Origin: JAKFDK01 sp036676195 | GTDB taxonomy: Bacteria; Bacillota; Sulfobacillia; Symbiobacteriales; ZC4RG38 | Assembly (NCBI GenBank): GCA_036676195.1 | Contig: JAKFDK010000099.1 | Coordinates: forward strand, 1-64,000 | Direction of reading: 5' to 3' | Length of the DNA stretch: 64,000 bases | Shown here: one piece after another, positions 7,649-15,413 of the stretch | How the letters are laid out: each line of letters begins with the position of its first letter | Numbering within the stretch: position 1 is the stretch's first letter | Translations under genes and position numbers: made by a program | The notes under the pieces: model-generated | The model's input: the letters and a program-made list of their open reading frames with translations, nothing else | Databases searched by the model: none | What the model was told of the DNA's origin: nothing

Positions 7649-8113
7649 CTAGTCACTTCCCGGCTCAGATTGTACGGCTCTGCCGGCAATGACGACCCAA
7701 TCCCCCAGCACCAGGTCCAATGCTGCACCAGTAGCAGGACGGTCGGTACGGATAATGATGTTCAGATGGTTCGGCATATGCGTTTCGTCAAAGCCAGCCA
7801 GCACGCCGATTTCACGCTGCCCCACCATGACGGGGGAACCAACCAGGGCCATGCCGCCGACCTGCACCTCAAAAAAGCCCGCATACCAAACCTGCTGCAC
7901 GCATCCGCCCGGCTCGGCAGTAGCCTCGTCGGTCAGGATCAGTTCGTGCACGTCATAACGCCGCAGTGCCCGCGAAATGGGTTTAATCAACTGTAAACCC
8001 CGGCCGGCCAGATTGGCGTCCAGTACGGTCACTAACTTCCCTTCTACCGGAGCACTGCTTGCGTATGGGTTATTCGCAAACAACCCGCGTGAGTAGGGAT
8101 CCGTCATGGCCAT
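7649..8113 (-). CDS. protein of unknown function, regulon first gene
   Basis: A 154-residue soluble protein with no signal peptide or membrane segment. I cannot assign a function; it may belong to a domain-of-unknown-function family (DUF6917 comes to mind, not verified). Its middle (VTVLDANLAGRGLQLIKP) and end (GDWVVIAGRA) look like compact beta-rich structure. The ATG at 8113 is chosen because GAGAGGTGG lies eight bases upstream; a GTG at 8125 would overlap that site. It is the first gene of the unit with the FCD regulator, so it may be a ligand-handling or accessory protein of the pathway. Confidence 0.65.
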   Translation of the reverse strand: MAMTDPYSRGLFANNPYASSAPVEGKLVTVLDANLAGRGLQLIKPISRALRRYDVHELILTDEATAEPGGCVQQVWYAGFFEVQVGGMALVGSPVMVGQREIGVLAGFDETHMPNHLNIIIRTDRPATGAALDLVLGDWVVIAGRAVQSEPGSD

Positions 8114-8127
8114 GTGCTCGTCCACCT

Positions 8128-8142
8128 CTCATTACTGACGAG
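8128..8142. promoter_or_regulatory. regulon palindrome, degenerate copy 4
   Basis: CTCATTACTGACGAG matches the regulon palindrome at 13 of 15 positions and overlaps the ribosome site region of the first gene. A repressor bound here would block transcription elongation or initiation. The mismatches make it less certain than the other copies. Confidence 0.55.
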
Positions 8143-8225
8143 CCGCCGAGGGAAGTTTCTTCGCCTTCGTCGGCAATTCCTGCTACTGGAGAGCAGGTCC
8201 TTATCCAGCCTATTTCCTTTTGCTA

Positions 8226-8240
8226 CTCATCAGTGATGAG
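8226..8240. promoter_or_regulatory. regulon palindrome, copy 5
   Basis: CTCATCA-G-TGATGAG is a perfect inverted repeat about 113 bp upstream of the gene at 7649-8113, in the divergent region before the superoxide dismutase gene. It is most likely the operator of the regulator operon (autoregulation), though it could also touch the rightward promoter. Confidence 0.72.
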
Positions 8241-8410
8241 CTGCTGTACGCATATGTTTCTCCGGTCTGCACAAAACTCCTGCTACTAAATGATGTTTGA
8301 AATCACTTTTTCACTAAATTTCTCTGAGGCAAACTGCTTCATCCGGCCTGGCCCAGGTGCGCCCGGACACCACTAGCTTCATATTGTGGGGCGGGAAAGG
8401 AGTGAGTACC

Positions 8411-9391
8411 GTGCTTCCATACCCTGCCCCACCGTCCCAGCAGCCTGCCTGGCTGCCGGCCCCGACCTGGCCCGCTGTGATTCCCGGGTGGCCCGGTCCG
8501 GCTATCCCCTTTGGAACAGAAGCAGCGTATTACCCCTGGCCGACACCCCGGCCATCCTGGCCATGGTCCCCCCCCGCCGGCGGTGAAGACACGCCGCACC
8601 AGCCGGTCCCCAGCCCGCTTCCGCTGGCGGAGGAGACCGACCCGATCGAAACGGAAGTCCCGCCGATTCCCCCGGCAGTGAAAACTGAAGTGGAGTTTGA
8701 CCTGGGGCCCGGTCCTGCCGACCGCTGGTCAGAAACACCGGCCCAGCTTCTGCCCGAGGCGGTCGGCATTCCCCAGGTGGGACCCCTGCGCGGTGGCCTG
8801 ACCCTCTCGGAGTTGCTGTCCAAACGGATTCGCGGCTTCTCTGACCGGCAACTCACGGAGCACCACCGCATTTACCGCGAATACTTCAGCAAATTCCGCG
8901 AGGTCCGGACCAAGCTGCGCACGGCCGAGCGTGGCGAGGCCAGCGAAGTCTTCAGCCGCTACCGTGCCCTCAAAACCTCTGAAGGCATTGCCTGGAACGG
9001 AATACGAATGCATGAATTGTATTTCGATCAACTGAGCGGGGCCGGCAGGCCCGCCGGCGGCCGGATCAGCGAATGGATCGGCCGGGACTTTGGGTCGTTC
9101 GACAACTGGGTGAAAGATTTCGTTGCCTGCGCCAAGTCGGCCCGCACATGGGCCCTCGTTGTGTACGACTACTACGACCGCAGACTCCACAACCTGATTG
9201 CAGACAGCAACGAATCCGGGCCGTTGGTGCTTAGTGTGCCGCTCATCGTTTGCGACATGGCTGAACATGCTTACGCAATCGATTTCGGCTCCGACAAGGA
9301 CGCCTACCTGAAGGCTTTCCTCATGAATCTCGACTGGGAAAGTGTAAACAGCCGCCTGGGCGAAGTCCTGAAGATGGAATTTCGCATGTGA
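8411..9391 (+). CDS. Fe/Mn superoxide dismutase family protein with proline-rich N-terminus
   Basis: Residues of about 130-326 are an iron/manganese superoxide dismutase domain. The metal ligands appear as a His in LTEHHRIYREYF, a His in RMHELYF, and Asp and His in CDMAEHAYAIDFGSDKDAYL (the DxxEHAY motif). The domain would convert superoxide to peroxide and oxygen. Residues 1-125 are rich in Pro, Trp and Ala and low in complexity, unlike a classic SodA of about 200 residues. The extended SodF-type proteins of Bacillus also have long N-terminal regions. The GTG at 8411 follows AAAGGAG by eight bases. There is no signal peptide. A spore-surface location is possible but not shown. Confidence 0.8.
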   Translation: MLPYPAPPSQQPAWLPAPTWPAVIPGWPGPAIPFGTEAAYYPWPTPRPSWPWSPPAGGEDTPHQPVPSPLPLAEETDPIETEVPPIPPAVKTEVEFDLGPGPADRWSETPAQLLPEAVGIPQVGPLRGGLTLSELLSKRIRGFSDRQLTEHHRIYREYFSKFREVRTKLRTAERGEASEVFSRYRALKTSEGIAWNGIRMHELYFDQLSGAGRPAGGRISEWIGRDFGSFDNWVKDFVACAKSARTWALVVYDYYDRRLHNLIADSNESGPLVLSVPLIVCDMAEHAYAIDFGSDKDAYLKAFLMNLDWESVNSRLGEVLKMEFRM

Positions 9392-9576
9392 CGGACCCCG
9401 GCGACCCCAGTTTACTTACCCTTTCAAGGCTTCGGGTGACGCTCGTCACGGTCGGGCGTCGCCCCCTCCCAGTATGATCAGCGGTACAGGCATTTCCACC
9501 GGCCACGGATCCTCTCCCCGGAACCAGAAATCGGTGGTACAAGTTCATGCCGCAGCACGAGGGTGGGGGAAGCAGT

Positions 9577-10260
9577 ATGGTCGAAGTCCCGTTCCTGAGC
9601 CGATTCGCCTTTTTTGCTAATCTGGGCGCAGCCGACGTGGAACGGGTCGCGGGGCACATGTTTGAAAGACAGTATCCCAAGGGCGAAACCATCTTTCACC
9701 AGGGCGATCCCGGGGAGTCCCTTTACTTCTTGCGGGAAGGCAGCGTCAAGGTGTATCGGGTGGGCCCCGACGGCCGAGAGCAGATCATCCGTTTCTTCGG
9801 TAAGGAAGAGTCCTTCGGTCTGGTTGTAGCAATCGACCGCCAGCCCTATCCTTCATCGGCGGAAGCGGTGGAAAATTGTCGGGTCTGGTGCCTGCGGGTG
9901 GACGATTTCATGCGCCTCCAGCGCGACATACCGGCCCTGGCTCCCAAGGCACTGGACGCCCTGGCGACCAGGCTGCGCTTAGCTCAGGACCGCGCCCATA
10001 CCCTGGCCGTACGCACCCTTCATTCACGGTTGGCCCAGTTTCTGCTGGAATATGCCCGCGATCGGGGGCAACTGACGGACGGAACCTGGGTGATCAGTCT
10101 TGGGCTGACCCATGAAGAGCTGGGCGGCCTGTTGGGCGCATCACGCGAAACTGTCACCCGGGCAATGGCCGACCTGCGCAAGGACGGCGCCATCCGTTCC
10201 GGCAGCGACGGCAGGGTAATGCTGGATGCAGAGCGAATCACCCGCTGGGCAGAAGAATAG
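9577..10260 (+). CDS. Crp/Fnr-family transcriptional regulator
   Basis: A 227-residue regulator with an N-terminal cyclic-nucleotide-binding-type beta barrel (FFANLGAADVERVAG, then GETIFHQGDPGESLYFL) and a C-terminal Crp-type helix-turn-helix whose recognition helix is around GASRETVTRAMADLRKDG. No cluster of four cysteines as in Fnr is present, so direct oxygen sensing through an iron-sulfur cluster is unlikely. The ATG at 9577 is preferred to one at 9547 because of the G-rich site GGGGGAAG just upstream. Its target genes are not evident; the MIP18 gene follows 64 bp downstream. Confidence 0.88.
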   Translation: MVEVPFLSRFAFFANLGAADVERVAGHMFERQYPKGETIFHQGDPGESLYFLREGSVKVYRVGPDGREQIIRFFGKEESFGLVVAIDRQPYPSSAEAVENCRVWCLRVDDFMRLQRDIPALAPKALDALATRLRLAQDRAHTLAVRTLHSRLAQFLLEYARDRGQLTDGTWVISLGLTHEELGGLLGASRETVTRAMADLRKDGAIRSGSDGRVMLDAERITRWAEE

Positions 10261-10324
10261 CCCAAGAAGCCACAAATTGATTTTAGACGGCCTGACATAG
10301 CCAGGGCCAGGGAGGTAACGACGG

Positions 10325-10627
10325 ATGGTGACCAAGGAACAGATCCTGGAAGCCCTTCAGGAAGTGATTGACCCCGAACTGGGCGTCGATATCGTCAATC
10401 TTGGTTTGATCTATAGCGTTGAGATCTTTAAGGAAACAGGTACCGTACTGGTGGACATGACGCTGACCACCCCGGGCTGCCCCCTGAGCGACAGCATGTC
10501 TGCTGCGGCTGAGCGTGTGCTCCTGAGTTTGGAAGGCGTTGAGAAGGCCAAAATCAACATTGTATGGCATCCCGCCTGGGATGCGAGCAAGATGAGCACA
10601 GTGGCCCGGAAAAAGTTGGGAATGTAA
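10325..10627 (+). CDS. MIP18/DUF59-family iron-sulfur assembly protein
   Basis: A 100-residue protein of the MIP18 (PaaD/SufT-like) family, which acts in maturing iron-sulfur proteins. Typical features are IDPELGVDIVNLGLIY near the N-terminus and the TTPGCPLSD motif with its conserved cysteine, and the C-terminal WHPAWDASKMS. The usual length of the family is 95-110 residues. The ATG at 10325 follows GGGAGG. A strong terminator ends the unit. Confidence 0.9.
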   Translation: MVTKEQILEALQEVIDPELGVDIVNLGLIYSVEIFKETGTVLVDMTLTTPGCPLSDSMSAAAERVLLSLEGVEKAKINIVWHPAWDASKMSTVARKKLGM

Positions 10628-10640
10628 TAGGGGTCTGCTG

Positions 10641-10670
10641 AGACCTGTGGCGCTGTCCACAGGTCTTTTT
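10641..10670 (+). terminator. rho-independent terminator after the MIP18 gene
   Basis: AGACCTGTGG pairs perfectly with CCACAGGTCT around a six-base loop and is followed by a run of T. It ends transcription of the MIP18 gene and probably of the Crp gene before it. Confidence 0.9.
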
Positions 10671-10815
10671 CTGCTGTCCCGGGGTAGTCCGCCGGAAAGG
10701 GATTTGACGCTGCAACCCACGAAGTGTATCTTGTTGTGACGAACCATGCCGCCTTCCCGCACGCCGCCGTGGTGCAAGAACCGGGTGCAGGCGTTAAGCC
10801 GAAGGAGGACGACGA

Positions 10816-12534
10816 TTGCATTACCACCCTGATCACCCGCTCATTGTCCAGAGCGACCGCACGCTCTTTCTGGAAACAGACAATGCCCTGGCCAGCGAAG
10901 CCCGCGATGCCCTGATGGGCTTCGCCGAGCTGGTCAAGAGCCCTGAACATGTCCATACGTACCGCCTGAGCCCCCTGTCGCTGTGGAATGCCGCGGCGGC
11001 CGGGATCGGACCCCAGGCCATTCTGGACAGCCTGCGCCGGTACAGTAAATTTCCCCTGCCACAAAACATTGAACGAGAAATCGTTGAAACTACTTCCCGC
11101 TACGGCCGCGCCAAATTGCTCAGGTCAGGCGACCAACTGGTGCTGACTGTAGCCGACCGGCGGCTGCTGCAGCAATTGGCCGGGCAGCGACAGGTAAGTC
11201 CGTTCCTGGGGGATTGGTGCGGGCCTACTGAGATCGCGGTCTTACCCTGGGCCCGGGGCCGGATCAAGAAAGCCCTGATCGAACTCGGCTGGCCGGCGGA
11301 AGACCTGGCCGGGTACGCACCCGGGGCGGCGTTTCCAGTCCGCCTGCGCACCACCGGTCGGAATGGGCAGCCTTTTCAGTTACGGAACTACCAACAGGAG
11401 GCTGTGCACCGCTTTTATGCCGGCGGTGCCCCGGACGGTGGCAACGGGGTGATCGTACTGCCCTGCGGCGCAGGCAAGACGGTAGTGGGTCTCGGAGCCA
11501 TCGCCGCCGCAGGTGTGCACACCCTGATTTTGACGACCGGCACTGTCGCCGTGAACCAGTGGATCAGGGAACTGCTGGACAAAACTGACCTGACGGAAGA
11601 ACAGGTCGGTGCGTACACCGGCTCTCTTAAGGAAGTCAAGCCGGTGACGGTGGCCACCTACCAGGTTCTGACCCACCGGAAGCGCGGCAGCCAGGAGTTC
11701 CCCCACCTGGCTCTGATGGACCGGGCCGACTGGGGGCTCATTATTTATGACGAGGTCCATTTACTCCCGGCGCCGGTCTTTCAAATGGCGGCTGAACTAC
11801 AGGCCAAGCGGCGTCTGGGGCTCACAGCCACCCTGGTCCGCGAGGACGGAAAAGAGGAAGATGTCTTCTCGCTGATCGGTCCCAAACGCTATGATGTGCC
11901 CTGGCGTGTGCTGGAGGAGCAGGGTTGGATTGCACCGGCCACTTGTATTGAGGTACGGGTGAACCTGCCAGACAGCCTGCGGGAAGTCTATGCGGTGGGC
12001 GAGGACCGGCACCGGTACCGGATCGCCGCCTGCGCTCCCAATAAGATCACTGTGGTTACGCAACTGGTCCGGCGCCACCCCGGAGAGCAGGTGCTGGTGA
12101 TCGGGCAGTACCTGGAGCAATTGGGCGAGGTTGCGCGGCAACTGGGGGCACCGCTGATCACCGGCGAGGTACCGGAGCGTGAACGTGAGCGCCTCTATGC
12201 TGAATTCCGCAATGGAACCATCCCGGTACTGGTGGTTTCCAAGGTGGCCAACTACGCCATTGACCTGCCTGACGCCAGCGTGGCCATACAGATCTCCGGA
12301 ACCTTCGGTAGCCGCCAGGAGGAAGCGCAGCGCCTGGGCCGCATCCTGCGGCCAAAGGGCGTCGGGCGCCAGGCCACCTTTTACGGTGTCGTCACCCGGG
12401 AGACACGCGATCAGGACTTTGCCATGCATCGGCAATTGTTTCTGGTCGAACAAGGGTATCGTTACCGGATCGTAGATGCCGGTGATGGTCTGACGGCGGA
12501 CTGGCTGGCGCAGCTCGAGGCAGAGCCCTGCTGA
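10816..12534 (+). CDS. XPB/Rad25-like DNA repair helicase
   Basis: A 572-residue superfamily 2 helicase similar to bacterial XPB. Seen: Walker A GAGKT in LPCGAGKTVVGLG, the motif II box YDEVHLL, motif III LGLTATLVREDG, and the late ISGTFGSRQEEAQRLGRILRP with the arginine finger of motif VI. The first 190 residues are the N-terminal region usual in bacterial XPB. It translocates on DNA in 3' to 5' direction in the family, and in bacteria its role is not fully settled. The TTG at 10816 is chosen because AAGGAGG lies seven bases upstream. A hairpin terminator follows. Confidence 0.9.
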   Translation: MHYHPDHPLIVQSDRTLFLETDNALASEARDALMGFAELVKSPEHVHTYRLSPLSLWNAAAAGIGPQAILDSLRRYSKFPLPQNIEREIVETTSRYGRAKLLRSGDQLVLTVADRRLLQQLAGQRQVSPFLGDWCGPTEIAVLPWARGRIKKALIELGWPAEDLAGYAPGAAFPVRLRTTGRNGQPFQLRNYQQEAVHRFYAGGAPDGGNGVIVLPCGAGKTVVGLGAIAAAGVHTLILTTGTVAVNQWIRELLDKTDLTEEQVGAYTGSLKEVKPVTVATYQVLTHRKRGSQEFPHLALMDRADWGLIIYDEVHLLPAPVFQMAAELQAKRRLGLTATLVREDGKEEDVFSLIGPKRYDVPWRVLEEQGWIAPATCIEVRVNLPDSLREVYAVGEDRHRYRIAACAPNKITVVTQLVRRHPGEQVLVIGQYLEQLGEVARQLGAPLITGEVPERERERLYAEFRNGTIPVLVVSKVANYAIDLPDASVAIQISGTFGSRQEEAQRLGRILRPKGVGRQATFYGVVTRETRDQDFAMHRQLFLVEQGYRYRIVDAGDGLTADWLAQLEAEPC

Positions 12535-12556
12535 ACAACATGCTGGGCGAGCAGTC

Positions 12557-12593
12557 GAACAGCGGGGTTTCCATCAGGGACACCCCGCTGTTC
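12557..12593. terminator. bidirectional hairpin between XPB and the TasA-like operon
   Basis: GAACAGCGGGGT pairs with ACCCCGCTGTTC over a 13-base loop. It lies between convergent genes and can end both. The T tract on the plus side is short (TTCGGTTTC). Confidence 0.75.
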
Positions 12594-12620
12594 TTCGGTT
12601 TCAGTCCTCCGCTACCGGTC

Positions 12621-13247
12621 TCAGGGGTTGTTGTTGCTCTGCACGCCGTTGATCTTGAAATCTACCTTCAGCTCTTTGCCCTGGTAACTGTTGTCAAGAG
12701 AGAGGTCGAGGGTCACCTTGAAATGCAGGAAGCGGATGGAGTTCAGCGGCAGGGGGATTCGTGTTGTGTCAGGGTAGCGGAGCGGAATGGCCCCGTCCAG
12801 GAACTGCTTGAGGGTCCCCTGGGCGACAACGAAGTCCCCGGGTAGCCCGGCGCGGGAGGTGGTAATTTCCACCATCAGCTTTTCGGCCAGGCTGACATCG
12901 GCCAGGGTCGTTTCGGCCCAGACGGTCTCCAGCCAGGCGCCCATGGTACTGCAAGCAGTCGGGTTGCTGACGATGAGCGTACGGTTGTGGACATCACCCG
13001 GTGCCCAGAATCCGGTGGGTAGAGTTCCCAGTTGCCCACCCGGAGTCTGGCCCTGTTGGGCAGTCACATAGAACATGGGGCCCGGCACCGGGTCACTGTC
13101 GTTCCGGTCAGCGTGCAGGCAAAGCGTACCTGCCGTAAAGTCCGTATCGTTGCGCACCGTGTCAGTGAACAGCGCCAGCGTGGTTCCCACCGCCAGTGTC
13201 ATGGTGGCGAGCACGGCTGCCAAGGCCAGCCAGAATGTCCTTTTCAT
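12621..13247 (-). CDS. TasA/CalY-family exported protein, copy 2
   Basis: A 208-residue secreted protein of the TasA/camelysin type, the SipW-processed matrix fibre family. Seen: a signal peptide (MKRTFWLALAAVLATMTLAV) followed by the family hallmark TTLALFTDTVRND and an all-beta body ending in a Ca-rich-like turn. ATG 13247 is chosen because GGAGG lies seven bases upstream; the longer frame upstream has no ribosome site. It is the last gene of the operon. Family members form surface fibres in Bacillus, but here the length and the low identity to TasA make the exact role inference. Confidence 0.8.
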   Translation of the reverse strand: MKRTFWLALAAVLATMTLAVGTTLALFTDTVRNDTDFTAGTLCLHADRNDSDPVPGPMFYVTAQQGQTPGGQLGTLPTGFWAPGDVHNRTLIVSNPTACSTMGAWLETVWAETTLADVSLAEKLMVEITTSRAGLPGDFVVAQGTLKQFLDGAIPLRYPDTTRIPLPLNSIRFLHFKVTLDLSLDNSYQGKELKVDFKINGVQSNNNP

Positions 13248-13313
13248 TGACGGGCCTCCAGTCAGCCACTCCGCCGGGGTCAAATCACCCCGGCGGAGTG
13301 AGCTTATTAAGCG

Positions 13314-13868
13314 TTAGGACCAGGAGTTCGGGCCGGTCCCGCCGCCGTTGGTGTTGTTCCGGGACTGGACAGCCTTGACCTGCATCCCGAGGGTAGCAGT
13401 CTTGCCCTGGCAGGCGTTGGTGGTGTCGATATCCAATTCCCATTCCACCGTGAAGGTGGCCTCAGTCCCCATCGTGACCGGGGTAGGATTGTGGGCCGCG
13501 TCCATGATGACCTGGTCGGTGGTGTTGAGGGTGTACGAATTGTCATGGGCGTCCTTGACCTTTACCACCAGGCGGTTAACACCGTCGCACGTCGTCAGGT
13601 CACCGGCCAGGGTGGTAGACAGGCCCATCCAGGCATCCAGGTTACCGGTATACGTCACCTTGTAGGTGCCCGATCCACTATCGCCAGGGGCCATGGGGTT
13701 CACCGGGACGGGGATCAAGGCATCATCGTCGAGGCTGACGGTACCGGAGGCGAAGACGTTGTTATCGTTGGGGGTGTTGGCGGTGAAGAGGGCCAAGCTG
13801 GCGCCGCTTACCAGCAGGGTGATAGTGGCCACAGCCAACAGGCTGAGGACGAGGCGCTTGGTGAGCAT
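13314..13868 (-). CDS. TasA/CalY-family exported protein, copy 1
   Basis: A 184-residue secreted protein of the same family as its neighbour. It has a signal peptide (LTKRLVLSLLAVATITLLVS) followed by GASLALFTANTPND, the TasA/CalY-type cleavage region with the SLALF motif. The protein ends in a low-complexity Asn/Gly/Ser tail (NNTNGGGTGPNSWS). The start is ATG 13868, with AAGGAGG ten bases upstream. It follows sipW by 65 bp. The two TasA-like genes are paralogs in tandem, so one may nucleate and the other extend fibres. Confidence 0.8.
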   Translation of the reverse strand: MLTKRLVLSLLAVATITLLVSGASLALFTANTPNDNNVFASGTVSLDDDALIPVPVNPMAPGDSGSGTYKVTYTGNLDAWMGLSTTLAGDLTTCDGVNRLVVKVKDAHDNSYTLNTTDQVIMDAAHNPTPVTMGTEATFTVEWELDIDTTNACQGKTATLGMQVKAVQSRNNTNGGGTGPNSWS

Positions 13869-13933
13869 GGGAGTCACTCCTCCTTGTTTTTGCCGATCGG
13901 GACTCCGGTTACTGACCCGCAGGCATCATGCCG

Positions 13934-14515
13934 CTAATGCCCTGCCTGGTCACCCCCTTTGCGCCGGGCCGATTCTGCCTCGGCTAAAATCTTCCACATA
14001 TGGCGCAACTCACCGGCAATCAGGATGAGTCCGGGGATGATGACGAAAAGGATCATTCCGGCAGGTTTGCGCAGGAAACTGGCCAGGTAACCAAAGTAGG
14101 GCACCCTGGCTTCGTACCGTCCCACCACCTGCTCACGTGCTACAGCCGTCAGATCCTCGGAGTCGTTGGCATCGCCCTTGGTCACGTAGGCACTGGGAAT
14201 TCCGTTTAGTGACACAAGGCCAACCACGCGGTGGGTAATCAGCATGTCAGCCTTTCCCCGTGTCCGGAAGGTAATGATATCGCCTTCACCGATGGCTTCC
14301 TCCGCCGCCAGGGGGCGCACGATGATCACATCACCGGTGTGGATCAGGGGTTCCATCGAGCCACTGAGGACAGTCAGTACCTTGCGCCCCATGAAGGTCG
14401 GCAGAGCATCCCGGGAGCGGCGGGCCGAGATGGCCAGGACGGCAGCCACGCCGATGATCAGCACCAGGCCCACGGTGATTGCCGCGTTCAGAAGCTTCAC
14501 AAAGCGGTTCATCAT
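13934..14515 (-). CDS. sipW: SipW-type signal peptidase I
   Basis: A 193-residue membrane protease, S26 family, ER/archaeal type. Residues 8-28 form the first membrane segment, the catalytic Ser53 is in VLSGSMEP, and the basic residue that is Lys in ordinary bacterial signal peptidases is His95 here (THRVVG), as in SipW. A second membrane segment at about 160-178 (ILFVIIPGLILIAGE) fits the family. It should cleave the signal peptides of the two TasA-like proteins downstream. The start overlaps the stop of the upstream gene (ATGATGA) behind GAGGAGG. Confidence 0.9.
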   Translation of the reverse strand: MMNRFVKLLNAAITVGLVLIIGVAAVLAISARRSRDALPTFMGRKVLTVLSGSMEPLIHTGDVIIVRPLAAEEAIGEGDIITFRTRGKADMLITHRVVGLVSLNGIPSAYVTKGDANDSEDLTAVAREQVVGRYEARVPYFGYLASFLRKPAGMILFVIIPGLILIAGELRHMWKILAEAESARRKGGDQAGH

Positions 14516-15228
14516 CCGTCAACCTCCTCATGGGTAGCAGGGACATCAGGAGCGCTGCCGGCAGAGATCTCGTCTGAGTGAACAGCCTCACCCCTGCCCA
14601 CTGCGCCGGGGTCGGGGTCCTCAACCATCGGGACGGGCTGTATCAGGGCCGGGTCAGGCAGGACCTGCGTCACGGTTGGGGTATACAGCGCCTCGGTTAC
14701 CGTTGGTTCGGGCGGTGGCTGAACCACACCCCGGAGGGGGATCTCCTGGTATAGAAACCCGTCAAAGGCGGCTATCCGCAGATAACCGTCGATTTCACCC
14801 GGAACGCCCGCCTCCCCCGAAACGGCGATGGAGGCACTCCCTTCCGGCTCAACGACAGCCGGTGTCAGAGATGCGACCAGCCCCGGCACCCCAACCAGTT
14901 CCACGGCCAGTGGGAGCGGCCGCCCAGATGTGTTGCGTATCTGCGCTACATCAGGCCAGTCCACAAACTGTCCTGCCGTGAGCTCCTCCAGGTTGATACT
15001 GCCGGCATCAGTGACGATGGCGTCGGAACTGAGGGACCGAAACTGCACAGAACCAGTCCCATGCCGGGATACCAGAAAGCCATAGGTATGCCCATAGTTG
15101 CACCACAGCACCCCTGCGGCCCCCAGCATCAACAGAAACAACACACTGGAAGCCGGTCGGGCCATTCGGGCCAGAACTGGTCCGGTGCAGTTGGGTCGGC
15201 GTCTGCGGGTTGAAAAAGACATGCGCAC
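14512..15228 (-). CDS. membrane-anchored exported protein of the SipW operon
   Basis: I do not recognise a named family for this 238-residue protein. It has a basic N-terminus, then one hydrophobic segment (SSVLFLLMLGAAGVLW), and then a beta-rich extracellular domain, with DWPDVAQIRNTSGRPLPLAV suggesting an immunoglobulin-like fold. The last 75 residues are rich in Pro, Thr, Glu and Asp (PPPEPTVTEALYTPTVTQVL). It starts at the GTG 15228, nine bases after AGGAGG, and is coupled to sipW. Its job could be to anchor or assemble the TasA-like fibres; compare TapA in Bacillus, with no sequence evidence for homology. Confidence 0.6.
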   Translation of the reverse strand: MRMSFSTRRRRPNCTGPVLARMARPASSVLFLLMLGAAGVLWCNYGHTYGFLVSRHGTGSVQFRSLSSDAIVTDAGSINLEELTAGQFVDWPDVAQIRNTSGRPLPLAVELVGVPGLVASLTPAVVEPEGSASIAVSGEAGVPGEIDGYLRIAAFDGFLYQEIPLRGVVQPPPEPTVTEALYTPTVTQVLPDPALIQPVPMVEDPDPGAVGRGEAVHSDEISAGSAPDVPATHEEVDG

Positions 15229-15372
15229 ATGCGCCAGCCTCCTTGGCTCCAAGGGCAGCAGGACGTTTGGGATTTAGTGGCTACAAATACACCTTTTCTA
15301 CAGCCCGCTACACTCTCCTCTGTAATGTGCAATTATTTGGAAAACTATCTTACAGCAAAACCCAACGCCAAA

Positions 15373-15396
15373 ACCGGCCCTCCAGAGAGGGCCGGT
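15373..15396 (-). terminator. rho-independent terminator after the XRE-PBP regulator
   Basis: ACCGGCCCT pairs with AGGGCCGGT over a six-base loop, and on the minus strand the stem is followed by TTT-GGCGTTGGGTTTT. It ends the molybdate regulator gene that stops at 15414. Confidence 0.75.
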
Positions 15397-15413
15397 CAGG
15401 TCTGACCCGCGAT

